Below, piece after piece: positions 12,342 to 24,018 of a stretch of DNA of 64,000 nucleotides. The stretch is taken from assembly GCA_947561715.1 (NCBI GenBank), contig OX387203.1, positions 9,672,001 to 9,736,000 of the forward strand, written 5' to 3'. The stretch comes from Ascidia mentula. Taxonomy: Eukaryota; Chordata; Ascidiacea; Phlebobranchia; Ascidiidae. The position numbers and the translations under genes are program-made. The notes beneath the pieces were generated by a model. That model was not told the DNA's origin, made no database searches, and was given only the letters and a program-made list of their open reading frames with translations. Each line of letters begins with the position of its first letter. Within the stretch, counting starts at the first letter, position 1.

Positions 12342-14373
12342 CAACATAAGTCCTTCCGTCCCCGAACATTCCTTCATTGCATAAACATTTGTACGAACCG
12401 AAGGTGTTTTCGCAAGTTGCGTTGATATCGCATTTAGCATTCCCTTGTTGGCACTCGTTAACATCTGTTTACCGAAATAGAACTAGCAAATATTTCTGAT
12501 ATAATGCCAACTTTTTCCATGCTAAAGTCTCCCGCTTTACAAACGCTTAACTTGGCGATTTCAGCTATTACTTTGCATGTGCTGACAAAACAGTGTCCAA
12601 AATTGTTGAATGCTTTACATTATTAAAAAAGGTGAACTGTTTTTTACAAACCTAACATTAAATACCAAATAACGTTCACTATTTCGTCAGTACGAACCAG
12701 AACATAGCCCCAATTGAGACACGAAGCCAGTTAGACAAGGACAATAATTTCTTTTAGTGTTAATATTTTTGTGAAGGTTCGGTAGCCATTTGTATTTCGA
12801 GGATTGAAAAAAGGACCATTGGCATACCTGAGCAGACTGTTCCATTTCCTGAAAATCCAGGCTCGCATACGCAAAGGAAACTCCCCTCAGTGTCAACACA
12901 TCGACCGATCAAGTGGCAATTGGTAATCTGCACTGTGCATTCATCGAAGTACAAATCAGAGTTTTCATTGATTTTATTTATCACGCATAGCACAACCAAC
13001 GCTCTAAATTTCTAAGACACTACACAACAAACTGTAAAAAGATTTGTTGTTTTATATAAGTTCAATAGGTTTAGACCCTTTCTTTAAAGTATTGGAACAC
13101 AAGCCATAATCCTACTTTCACATTCCAAGTTGTTGTTTTTCGTATAGCCAGGCTGGCAATCGCAGCGGTAACTTCCTTTTGTGTCGACGCAGTTCGATAC
13201 AATGCAATCGACTAAACAAAATTTGCCCAGCAGATTTTTTAAAGCGAGGTGGTAAATTAAGTTACAATAATCCGACTAGTCAATCACACAAGGTTTATAA
13301 AAGGAAATCGTACTCAAAGAATTGTTGCAATGTTTTTCGGAGGGAAACACTTTTAAATAATACGGCATAACACAGAAAATTGTATCACGTCATTGGTCAT
13401 ATCTTGAAAACAAGAGTGAACAAATCTAATTGCTAAGCATTTAGCACGAGATTCTGAACTGCCATTTAAATATTCCGAGACAGCATTGTACCCTGGCAAC
13501 ACTGAGAGTTGCATTCTCTTTCCTCCAAGTTATCACCAATGCAATCCTCTCCGTTGCAAGTCAAGTTCAAGTGAATATCTCTTTCCCGTACCTTCAAGCC
13601 AGTGCCGCAAGTTTTGCTGCATCTGGACAAATTATCATCCAGTTTTTAGCATAATTTCAACTTCATTACAGTTACTTTATACATCCTATGTAACAATGCT
13701 GTGTCAAACTTCGGCTTCGGGGGAAAACGAATCATTATGGTATCAATTAGATGGTACAACAACCAAACTCATTACTTACTCTCCCCAAGCTAACCATTGG
13801 CCCCACACACAATCTGCAGGACAGCAAACATCATTGCACGTTCTTTCTTCCGTGAAGCTGCCATTGCAAGGGGAACCACCGCATATTTGCGTCACGCTCG
13901 CATTTCTAAACCTTGACTGCGTTCCTTTAAACAAAATATTTAGTTTGGTACCTAACGGAACGACACCCAGTGCAAAGTGGGAATAGTCTCTCTCTGGCTA
14001 TTTAGCCAACAAGACTGTTGTCAGTCACCAGTTGCACTGATGTGTATTGATAGGTCGTAGCAGTGCGCACAATGTTCTGCTAATATCTGTATCGCTATAA
14101 CTTATTGCCGAAAGTAATAACGCAACAACATGGTTTTGTAGTCGCATCGATGTGTTTCATAAATTTAAAACAAACTTAATCTCATTTTCTACTCAACAAC
14201 AAACGAGGAGAAACCTGCTCTTTATTTCATTACCTCGACAACACTGGGTGTTGCACGATCTCGAGCTTGGCAATCTGCAGTAACCGCACTCTCCCTTATT
14301 CCGAGTTATTCTTGGAGATTGCGTTCCACCTCCACAAGGTCGTGAGCAGCTTGCCCAGCTCCATTGGCAGGAC
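12342..14373 (-). pseudogene. C2: shortened TSP1/EGF copy with an in-frame hybrid exon
   Basis: On the minus strand: exon 14234-14373 (atypical TSP1, 140 nt, open), 13780-13924 (TSP1, GTQSRFRN), 13492-13622 (TSP1, CSKTCGTG), hybrid exon 13116-13211, EGF about 12828-12950, EGF fragment about 12698-12764 and EGF 12342-12464. The hybrid exon joins the first residues of the mixed TSP1/EGF-like exon (VDCIVS) to the second half of the next EGF exon (NCVDTKGSYRC) in frame, with an AG acceptor and GT donor kept. The large TSP1 exon is absent, but the phases still match. Damage: EGF 12828 lacks its AG acceptor, the last EGF has Cys changed to Tyr in RTYVG, and no signal or transmembrane exon exists. 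Probably a pseudogene, though less decayed than C1. Confidence 0.68.
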
Positions 14374-14593
14374 CTGCTATTACATTAAAAAAACCTGCAA
14401 TAGTACATGGAGTAAATTGTACATGGAATTTTTGCTGAAGTTTGTAGTCCTCTTTGACAGCAAAACTCGATTTACAGACACATCATAAACCTCACTCCGC
14501 ACAACAACAAAAATGTAAACAACTACAAATTCATGTGATTCAGTGTGATGCAAATATCAGAAACAAACATACATCCGTTTATTAACGCTAATT

Positions 14594-14730
14594 AGGTTCA
14601 AAGGCATTGCAGCCAAGCTGGATCAGCCACTTTTTACAAGTCGGAGTGATATCTGAAAAATCATGCTCCCGCTGAGGTCGGACCCTGGGCTAACCAGGCC
14701 CAACGCTCTACCAACTGAGCTACAGGAGCT
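14594..14730 (-). mobile_element. tRNA-derived SINE (copy 2)
   Basis: Tandem-duplication partner of the SINE at 4859-4998, with the same A box on the minus strand and a few substitutions. The shared position shows the insertion is older than the A/C1-B/C2 duplication. Confidence 0.75.
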
Positions 14731-14815
14731 CAGTGGTTTCACGGGTATATTGTGGCCAAGGTACACTGGTGCGTGCAGGGTACGCGGCTTCCCTGACAAT
14801 TTGTCTCGATGATGC

Positions 14816-15316
14816 TAGCGCAATGAGTCTCAATGAAGTTCGGTTGAGCGGTTTGCTAGTTGCCACTGAATTGTCTGTTCACCTGTGCTCTCGGCTGAGA
14901 TTCGGGCAGATAGAATAATTCCAATTATAGTTTATTGATAGAATCGAATGGAATTCAGAATTAGACTGGTTAAAAATAGAGTAAAATCGAATGGAATAGA
15001 ATGGTCAGAAAGGTGAAAGCGTTACCATATAAACTGGAAGTCACGTGATATGCGATATTGTGAGAGAAAGGCAGTGTGGTCGTAAATACCATGTGGATAA
15101 GTCTCTGGGACATTGTTTAATATAAAGTGTCCTGTCAAACAAAAACTCCCCGAATGATGGAACACGGGAAAAAGTTCTTATCAAAGCATCTTCCAGCTGT
15201 GGCGTTGTCCCACATGCGGCATTGTGATGCAATTGCTCCCTCAAAACATTTTCTCGCACATCAAAGGCGGTTGACCACACATGACCACAATTCCAAACGA
15301 ATAACACTGCATGCAT
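14816..15316. other. Single-copy spacer between C2 and G
   Basis: No family exon, RNA gene or repeat is recognised. The inverted duplication shared with gene H begins at about 15316; beyond that point the H side has an AATAAA that the G side lacks. Confidence 0.45.
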
Positions 15317-15407
15317 GGGACGTATGTTACAAACAACACATGTTAAGCATATTTGAAAAATTGAAAATATCACAGTCGGACGTTAAAGTTCGTTGTCATC
15401 AATTTCG

Positions 15408-18400
15408 TCAGCAACAAACCCGGCGTTGTCGGAGGTCTTGTTCGTCCCTTTGTGTCAATCCATCGTTTGATATAGCATTAGTCCGTCTTTTGTACACCTG
15501 GAAAAAGAGTCAATGTTAATTGGTCTGATAAGCAAAGTGGAGCCAATAATATGCATTGTGTAAGCTGCATACAGAAACAGATGGCCACTGTTTCTGTATG
15601 CAGCTTACACAGTTAATTGGTTTGTTCGGCAGTAGTATGATGATATATCTATTGGTGGCATCAAATACATTGAGGGTTAAGCTCAGTTTCTGGCATTCAG
15701 CTTGAAGTTCGAAATTCGAATCCTTTTTAAATAGAAGTTCTTTTAACATGCTGTTTGCAATTGCTCAGCCCTTATGGACATGCTCAATCGATTAAAAATA
15801 CAAATAATTTGCTCTTCAACATAAATACTTCCATTAAAACCGCAACTTCAAACACATAAACACGTGCAATTATTGTCTGTGTTCAAAAAATAACATTCTT
15901 ACTATAAGTGATACTAAGAAAGACTTTAAAAACTATACTTTACCCGCAGTGCAATTAGGACGAGCAACAGAACCGCTGCGCTTCCTGAAAGCACGTAAAG
16001 CGCCAACTTCTGAACTTTGATTCTTCCAAGCATTGAAGATTCCTTCTTTTCCTCCCGTATTCTCAAACCAAAGCTTGAAGGAAGTTCTGAAATGAAAGTT
16101 GTCACATGTCTGTTGGAAAGAAATCTAATTAGGTTGTTTCGCTGCAACCGAAACTGAATAACAATGGATGTGTCATTTTAGCTCGGAAAATAATTAACAT
16201 TTGAGGCGTGAAAATTTGCATTTAGAAAAGTAAATGCTTGCATTTCGACTATCTTTGTGTTGTTAAATACCAACGTTGTGGACAGTGTTTTTTGTTTGCA
16301 ATATCCAATATTCAATTAACGCTGTTTGCATAACAGATGTTAATTTGTTTTAGATCTGTTAACGCCCGCAATCACTCCAAGTATAATTTACAAAGATTAA
16401 GTGAAAATTCGCTGACAGTTTTACCAACGCAGTTTCCATCTTGAAGGCCCATGTAGGAAGGACAAGTACATTGAAAACTACCGACTGTGTTATGGCATTC
16501 CATGTAATCACCGGTGCAAGGTTTCATCTGTGGGTCGTTACATTCGTCGATGTCTTGAAGGAAACATGTGTTGTTTTCAACCTTGCAGATCTCAGTCAAA
16601 CTTAACCAGCACCGTTCTAAGCCCTTTAAGTTATTGTAGCGACGCAGAATAATATTTTATTGATGCGGATCTTGTCTAACGTTTCCGTCATAGGTGTAGT
16701 GAGCTGAATTCTCACCAACCAAGCCCCGACATACAATTCCAGAATTATTAATGTTCAGTTGTTACGTTAAGTTCTTACCAACACAAGTCTTTCCGTCTCC
16801 TGACAACCCTTCATTGCAAAAGCATTTGTACGAACCGACGCTGTTTTCGCAAATAGCATTGGTATCGCATTCAGCATTCCCTTGTTGGCACTCGTTGACA
16901 TCTGTTGGTTCAAAAGTTTTAGCAATGATCAGTCAAATTATTTATGAAGAACACGTTTCGTGCGCAAGGTCATTTGAAAGAGCAACCAGATTAACAAATG
17001 TTTTTTAAATATGTGTAATTGTATTCTGATGCTAAAACTTTATGTTTTCGAAATCTGACGGTGTTTATTGAACATAGTTTTGAACAGAATGTAGTTCAAG
17101 AATCAATAACAAACAAAATTCCAACTGAACAAACCAGAACATTGCCCGTCTTTTAATACGAAGCCAGGCAAACATGGGCAGGAATAACTTCCTTGAGTGT
17201 TGACGCATGCAGTGTTGTCTGGGCAGGTAGCAATGCCCGCTTCACACTCGTTTATTTCTGCATAGTGAAAAACGTGTGATTTAAAATTTGTGTCATGTCA
17301 TATGATGTGAAACAAGAAAAACACACTCTGCTACTAATTAAAATGTCAAGAATTCTTGATGTTGAATGTTGACATGAACTTATTTTTTTCTACAGCCTCA
17401 TTGTTCTATGTGGAACATGAACAAAGTACGAGATATTTAACAACAACGGAAAGCAATAATTGATCAACCATATTCCGACAATATTTCTGTAGCCAATATA
17501 AATTAGACTAAAGACAAAATAGGCAATTGCATACCTAAGCAGACTGTTCCATTTCCTGAATATCCAGTCTTGCACACGCAAAGAAAACTTCCCTCAATGT
17601 CAACGCATCGACCGTTTTGGTGGCAATTTGAAATCTGGTTCGTGCATTCATTAATATCTGTAACAAAGGGTTTAGAATTTGTTGTTGTTCGAAACAAATG
17701 TATGTTATACCAAACTTTTATTGCATGGACGCTAAGAACAAACTGTATGCTTAACCACTAAAAAAAACAATTTGGAAGTAAACATGTATTTCTCAAAAAA
17801 AGTGGTTCGGGTGCACAAGTTTCGAATTTTTTACACGAGCCAGAAACCTACTTTCACAACCCAAGAGGCCGTTTTTCTGGTAGCCTGGGTCGCAATCGCA
17901 TCGGTAACTTCCTTCAGTGTTGACGCAGACTGAATTCAAGGGACATGAACTACTTCCTTGTTGCGTGCATTCGTCAACGTCTGGAAATGCAGACAGTCAC
18001 GTATTCACCCTGCTTCATTGCTGCAGATTATACTTGTTACGCCTTTGCTGATTTTTTTTTTTTGATTTAAAGAAATTTGTTGTTTTTGGTTAAAAAGAGA
18101 TTAAAACACCCCCAAAAGCTTCAAAAGCTTTTATTACATCACAAAAGTATACATTACCTCTTGTCTAGTGCAAATAACAAATAAAATAATTTGAAAAGTA
18201 CCTTGATCACAACACAGACCGCTCCATCCTGGTTGGCACAAACAACCCGTAGCAGTCGCAGTGGCTGCATTGTAACAAATTACTTCACAACTCTCAACTT
18301 CCTGCAGGGTCGGGCACTCCTTCCCTCCACACGTGTTATTAGTGATCACTGATCTGTTCCTGACTTTGTTGTTCGTCACACCACATGTTTGTGGACAAGC

Positions 18401-21400
18401 GCTCCAGATTTCCCAAACCGAAACGGCACAGTCAACTGTGAAACGAAATTACGTTTTAGTCATTTTTGTACGGTGTGCGTTTCCCTGCTTATATTTGATA
18501 TAGAAAAAAAAATGGTGTAACATATTTTTGTGTTCATTTGACATTTGCAATGAAAGCTAAGTGCCATTAAAAATTACATTTGAATCAGTTTTACGATAAT
18601 CAGATAATATTTAAACTAACCAGGACAACATTGAGTGTTGCACTGTTGTTTCTCCCCGTGTTCGCCAATGCAATCCGCTCCGTTGCAGGTTTTGTTTGAA
18701 GAAATATCTCTTGTCCTTACCTTTAAACCAGTTTCACAAGATTTGCTGCAGCTGCAAGTACAATATAACGTTAATGCCAATGACCAACAAATTTTGGGCG
18801 GTATTTTGATCAAGCATATCGACTTTAAGTAGCATGTGGATCTCAAATTTTTGTTAGTATATCTACTTGTATTGGAATTGAGCAAACCCGGAAAAAATCA
18901 ACTTACTCTCCCCAAGCCGACCACTGGCCCCACACACAATCTGCAGGACAGCAAACATCATTGCACGTTCTCTCTTCCGTGAAGCTGCCATTGCAAGGGG
19001 AACCACCGCAAAATTCAAATATGCTGTTGCTTCTGAACCTGGACTGCGTACCTGGAAACACATTTATATTTGTGGTGTGTTTGTTTTGACATGGGTAATA
19101 TTGTTATGCCACTAACCCCTTTCGCAAATTTTTGAGCAGCTTGACCAATCACTCCAGTTCTCCCAGACACAGTCGACAGGGCAACAGTTATCGTTGCATG
19201 GTCTGCAGGAAAGTCAAAAACATAACAAGTTTAGAATCTAAATATTATGACAAAATAAGATTTACCTGTCTAGATGCAATGAACATTCTCAAGTTTATTT
19301 AAGTTCAACATTAGAAAACAAACGAAACCTTCGCGTTAAAAAGTGGCAAATAACCGCTTACTCTGTTTCCGCCATTAGGCCCATGCATTCGACTCCGCCA
19401 TGTTGGGCGGTCACATCGAATTTCCTGGATCTTTTCTTCGTTCCGCCGCCACAGGTGACATTGCAGTTACCCCACACACCCCAGTTACCCCAAACACAAT
19501 CCACAGGACATGAGTGTGTGTTACACGGTGTTGAATCAACACCTAAACCATTGCAGGTTTTTCCGCCACACGCGACTTCCATGGAAACTTGGCGATGGCG
19601 GTGTTTTTCGCCTCCACCGCATTGGACAGAACACTCGCCGAAATCACTCCACTTTCCCCATTGACAATCGACAGGACAACAGTGAGTGTTACAGAATTGT
19701 GACGAGGTATCTTCGCCCATACATGCTTGACCACCACAATCCGCTGCAACCACAACCTGACGATTGCGAAACTGTGTACCGCTTCCGCAGTTAACTGGAC
19801 AATCATTAAATTTGCTCCACTGTCCCCACTGGCAGTCAACCGGACAACATTGGGTGTTGCAAGTTTGTGTCTGATCACTAGGTCCAGTGCAATTTGATCC
19901 CCCGTGCATTAAATTTCGAAAGATATTCCGAGATTTGGTTTGAGTTCCCCCACCACAACTCACAGAACATTGGCTGTAATCGGTCCATTCTTCCCATACA
20001 CAATCAACAGGGCAAGGCTGAGTATTACAGGATTGGATAAACGACGAAGAGCCAGGGCAAGGAATGCCACCATGCAGAGCATTGACCAATACCGACCTTG
20101 TTTTGCTCTCATTTCCTCCACCACAACTCACCGAACAGGCTCCAAATTCACTCCACGGTCCCCACGTACAATGTATGGGGCACGGATGTGTGTTGCAACT
20201 TCTTGTATCGGTCTTTGATCCAGTGCAGGCTATTCCCCCGTGTTGCGCGATTACGGTAACCTTGCGTGTGCGTGTCTGGCTACCTATGCCACAATTAGCA
20301 GAGCAGACTCCAAACTTGCTCCAGTTTCCAAGCTCGCAGTCTATAGGACACGGATTGCTGTTGCAAGTACGCGATGACGTTGTCGAACCACTGCAGGGAG
20401 TGCCACTGTGTTGGGATTGTACAGCAACGCTCCTTGTCCTTGCCTGTGTTCCACTTCCACATGTGAGAGAGCAACCACCATATTCTCCCCACGAATTCCA
20501 GAGACAATTTATTGGACATGGCTGAGAGTTACAACGTCGTGAGGACGTTGAAGACCCTGGACATTCTGCCCCTCCGTGCCTAGCTCTAACAGTGACACTC
20601 CTTGACCTTCGCTGCGTTCCTACGCCACATGGAAGGGAACACGAATCAAATCCGCCCCAGTCGCCCCAAAGACAATCAATCGGACAGGGTTGTGTGTTGC
20701 AATTTCTTGAGGAAGAGGCTGATCCGGGACAAGTCGCACCTCCGTGCTGAGCTTCAACAGTGACACTCCTTGATCGTCGTTGTGTTCCACCGCCACATGG
20801 AAGGGAACACGAATCATAACTGCTCCAGGCGCTCCAACGACAATTAATCGGACAGGGTTGTGTGTTGCAATCTCTTGAGGAAGAAAACGATCCGGAACAA
20901 GCAGCACCACCGTACTGAGCGTTAATTGCAACGCTCCTTGACCTCGTCTGTTTTCCTCCACCACAACCTGCGGAACAGCTTCCAAACTTACCCCATGAAC
21001 CCCAACGACAATTTATGGGGCAATGGTGAGTATTGCACGGGCGAGACGAGGCTGAAGAGCCCGAACAAGAACCTCCGCAAGAATGAGATCTGGTTTTAGA
21101 ACGGGACCTTGATTGTGTTCCACCACCGCAATTATCGGAGCACGATCCGTAGTTTCCCCAAACACCCCAGGCGCAATTTACTGGGCAGCATCCTGTATTG
21201 CACTTTTGCGACGAAGTTGAAGACCCAGAGCAACCTCTGCCTCCGCAAATAGCGCCCCTGCTGTGTCCGCGACTTCGTGTCCTGGTTCCGCTTCCGCATG
21301 TTGTTGAGCATCTCTCCCAATTTCCCCACGATCCCCATACGCAGGTGACTGTGTGCAGAAGTATATTTGTGTGATAAGATTCTTGCGAAAAGTGTATTTA

Positions 21401-22980
21401 AAGTCAGTACAAAAGCATAAGAAAATTATCCACAGAAAGGAATTACTCGAAAGAATGATTAATTACTGCACAAACCTAAGTATATATTTAAATGTGTATA
21501 AAGTTTGCGCAACACTGTATATAGATGGCGTAGTATTCATAGAATTTCTCTTGCACTTAATTTGTTTCTTTTACTTATAAAAGTCAAAACATACACAAAA
21601 AAAAGATACACACAAACCTGGGCAACATTGGGTGTTGCACGACCTCGCGCTGGATAAATTGCATGCGCCACACCATCCTTGTCTTCTAGTTACTCGGGGA
21701 GATTGGATTCCACCACCGCATATCCGTGAGCAGCTTCCCCAACTCCATTGACATGGCGTGGAGTCGCATCTTGGTATGATTGAGGGCAATGGGTAGGTTT
21801 CCATTTCTTCTTCGTGTGGGTGATCAAGTACGTCCTTCACACTTTTTCTTGTCAAATCACCTATAGCCCTGTTTACATAAAATGGTTTGCGAGCGAGCTT
21901 GCGCCGTTGAACCATGAAAAACAAACATATCATAACGAGTGAGCTTCGGTCCTCAATTTTGCTCTGATGTTTTTGAAATATGCGCAAAATGGGGTTTATA
22001 GTAAAATTACTGTTGTAGTTCATAATCATGCCGGTTGGGAAAAGTTTTTTGCTTTTGTTACATCCTGGTACATAGCATTCTCTAAGGCGAAGATTTTGGC
22101 GACCTTTTCGTAGGCAAAGGTAATTTTGTTTGGAATGACTGCACCTTTCCAGATCTGTAGTTTAACATTGGCTTCTGTTTCAAGTCAGGTCAGTTGTTAA
22201 TTTCAGAATAAACAAAGTATGTTTGTTCGTGAGAAAAAAAACCTAATTTATGCATGAATCAGAACCAACTTGTTCAATGATCAAAAGTACATTACTTGCG
22301 CGTTCCTATATGTCTATGCTATATGTAACTAAAAGCTGGTTGTGGTGCTTTACTGCAATTTATCACCAAGAGATTTTGTTTAATACTTTTTTCTACTCCT
22401 TAGAGGTAAGAAATTGTGAAAAACAAGAACATAGCCACAACACACACTTCACAAAAATAGTCTTTCCATCATAGTCTCAGCATTCTTTTGCAGTCAATTG
22501 TCTTCAGGTGATTCATTCCAAGTGTCCAAGTCGCAGCCCATTTTTACTTGCATTTAGCTCAAATTCGTGACAGAAATCTAACCAAACTTGACTTTTCCGC
22601 CATATTTTTCGATAAGCTGACAGGCAAAAAAGGAGCTAGTTCGCTCAACTAGCTTGGGCTGTGCTGCGTAACACCTTTTCCGATAATGACGGGAAGCGGG
22701 TGAGAAGCGTGCCGCGAACCCGCATTAGACGTCCATGTAAACAGGGCTTACAGTTATTTTTGGATCATTGTAGCGGTAATTTTGATTTAAACAAGTGCCG
22801 TATTTAACGATAGTGCGAATTTTGATTTTGATACGAATTAAACTTTTTTTTTAGTGCAGATATGCAGAATATTCATTAAATAACCATTTTAACAAATAAA
22901 AAACAATCTTACCATGAGGTTCCATTGTTAATAAATGCCCAAAAGCAAATAAAAAAGCAAAGAACTCTCAAAGCCAACAT
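15408..22980 (-). CDS. Gene G: TSP1/EGF single-pass membrane protein with altered tail
   Basis: Predicted exons (minus strand, 5' to 3'): 22913-22980, 21618-21868, 19362-21348, 19117-19202, 18907-19051, 18621-18751, 18202-18435, 17852-17980, 17535-17657, 17135-17257, 16779-16901, 16425-16553, 15944-16086, 15408-15497; about 1253 residues. Order: signal peptide (MLALRVLCFFICFWAF), atypical TSP1, about 14 TSP1 modules, a mixed TSP1/EGF-like module, five calcium-binding EGF modules, transmembrane helix ([17 protein letters not shown]), tail. TSP1 and EGF modules suggest a cell-surface adhesion or recognition role; the ligand is unknown. Two parts differ from H. Exon 2 lacks the poly-arginine start and probably uses an acceptor inside a transposon end. 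The tail exon is frameshifted and ends RQRRVCC instead of [12 protein letters not shown]. Otherwise open and in frame. Confidence 0.77.
15557..15611. repeat. Perfect 22-bp hairpin in the last intron of G
   Basis: The 22-bp arms at 15557-15578 and 15590-15611 are perfect reverse complements around an 11-nt loop. Gene H has only one arm at the matching place (about 54040-54065), so G gained the second arm by a local fold-back event. Confidence 0.9.
19362..21348 (-). CDS. Exon 3 of gene G: TSP1 array
   Basis: A 1987-nt open exon with eleven complete TSP1 modules and most of a twelfth, each of about 55-57 residues with six cysteines. Most carry W-x-x-W, the C-mannosylation motif, and several have C-x-x-S/T-C-G, the O-fucosylation site of TSP1 repeats. 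It has exactly the same length as exon 3 of H. Modules 4 and 5 are mosaic relative to H: their first halves are exchanged while their second halves are collinear. There is no in-frame stop from the AG acceptor before VTCVWGSW to the GTAAGC donor. Confidence 0.88.
21865..22748. mobile_element. DNA-transposon-like insertion with 14-bp terminal inverted repeats
   Basis: The ends AGCCCTGTTTACAT (21865-21878) and ATGTAAACAGGGCT (22735-22748) are perfect inverted repeats. The interior has no long open frame, so it is probably non-autonomous. The insertion is missing at the matching place in H (near 47400). A target-site duplication could not be fixed, because the flanks differ slightly between copies. 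Its gene-proximal end appears to supply a splice acceptor for gene G. Confidence 0.75.
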
Positions 22981-24018
22981 AACGACCTTCCAGAAATTAC
23001 AGTAGAGGCTTTGTAAGGTTGGTCCTTTGCTGCACTCTCACCCAATTGTAAACTCATCACGTTACGAGGGTTTATTTTAAGTACGCTTTGGTCATGCCAT
23101 GCGCGTGATGTATTGGCATAAGTTTTTTTGCAATCTCGTGCCAATCGAAAACATTGGACGCCAACCCCAACTTGGTAAACGTCAAAGTTACTGACGGCTT
23201 ACAGCAAAGACCTAAATCCGCGCGGCCAAAGTGGCTGCATTTGTATTTAAAAAAAGGACACTTACACATATAAAAGGATAAAAACGATAAAAGCGCAAAC
23301 AAGACAACGTTTGTTCTATGGTTCACACACAACGGTTAATTTAGCACCCGGCAGGAAATCAAAAAACAACCAAACGGTTGAACTGAAAACGGATAACTGT
23401 GTTATTTATCGCAAGGCCCGACCCATTGGCAGCATTAGTCAAGCGCCCGACCCATATACCAAGAAGAAAACCTGATCGGGATGCGTGCCCAGTATATATA
23501 TTATATTGATATCGTGAAATATCGTCTTTCGCAGTGTAGCAGTGTAAAATTATTCATTATTCTGTTGATTATTTGGTGACAAATTATTTATTTTCATAAT
23601 GCGACAATCCAAATTCATCCATTTAATTCTTAAGTCGTAAAAGAAACCCTTAAACACACAAAGAATTAGTTTGGATTGTTCATTGTTGGCATCAACCACT
23701 GGATCAAAACCGCTTCTACCTCATATATTTGAGCAAAACAAATACTTTCTAAAACGTAACAAAAGCGATAAAAATCCGTAAACAGGAGTTGCATAAAAAA
23801 ATAATACCTGGAAATTTTGTGTAGAACTTGTTCAGTGTCTTACCCGAAAAACGATGGCAGAGAAATTAGATGCCACGTTGTTTCCAGAGATGTGTCATAA
23901 GTTTGGCTTCATTTGAAATTCGCTTCCTTGCTCAAGTCACGCATTTTTCTTTTAAGAATAGGTAAAAACGTGACTTATTTTAGCAAAAACGTAGCAGAAA
24001 TATATAGCAGCATTAGTT
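22981..24018. other. Shared upstream region of divergent G and D
   Basis: About 1 kb between two start codons pointing apart. The first 180 bp next to G match the upstream DNA of H. The last 230 bp next to D match, inverted, the upstream DNA of K (33.7-33.98 kb). This suggests two promoter types: G/H and D/K. No coding sequence is recognised. Confidence 0.5.

Larger units (their letters stand above)
9084..14815. repeat. Direct tandem duplication, copy 2 (gene B 3' end + C2)
   Basis: This partner of 1-5090 keeps the 690 bases missing from copy 1, including a hybrid exon and a TSP1 exon. Similarity ends near 14815-14822, just after the SINE and the shared GTCTCGATGATGCTAG block, where the flanks become unrelated. 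Confidence 0.85.
15316..23163. repeat. Large inverted duplication, left arm (gene G)
   Basis: This arm pairs in opposite orientation with 46983-54325. Matching sequence covers all exons, most introns, about 180 bp upstream of the start codon and the start of the 3' flank. The left arm has an 884-bp transposon-like insertion (21865-22748) and a 22-bp fold-back (15557-15611). The right arm has about 550 extra bases with one more EGF exon. Confidence 0.85.
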
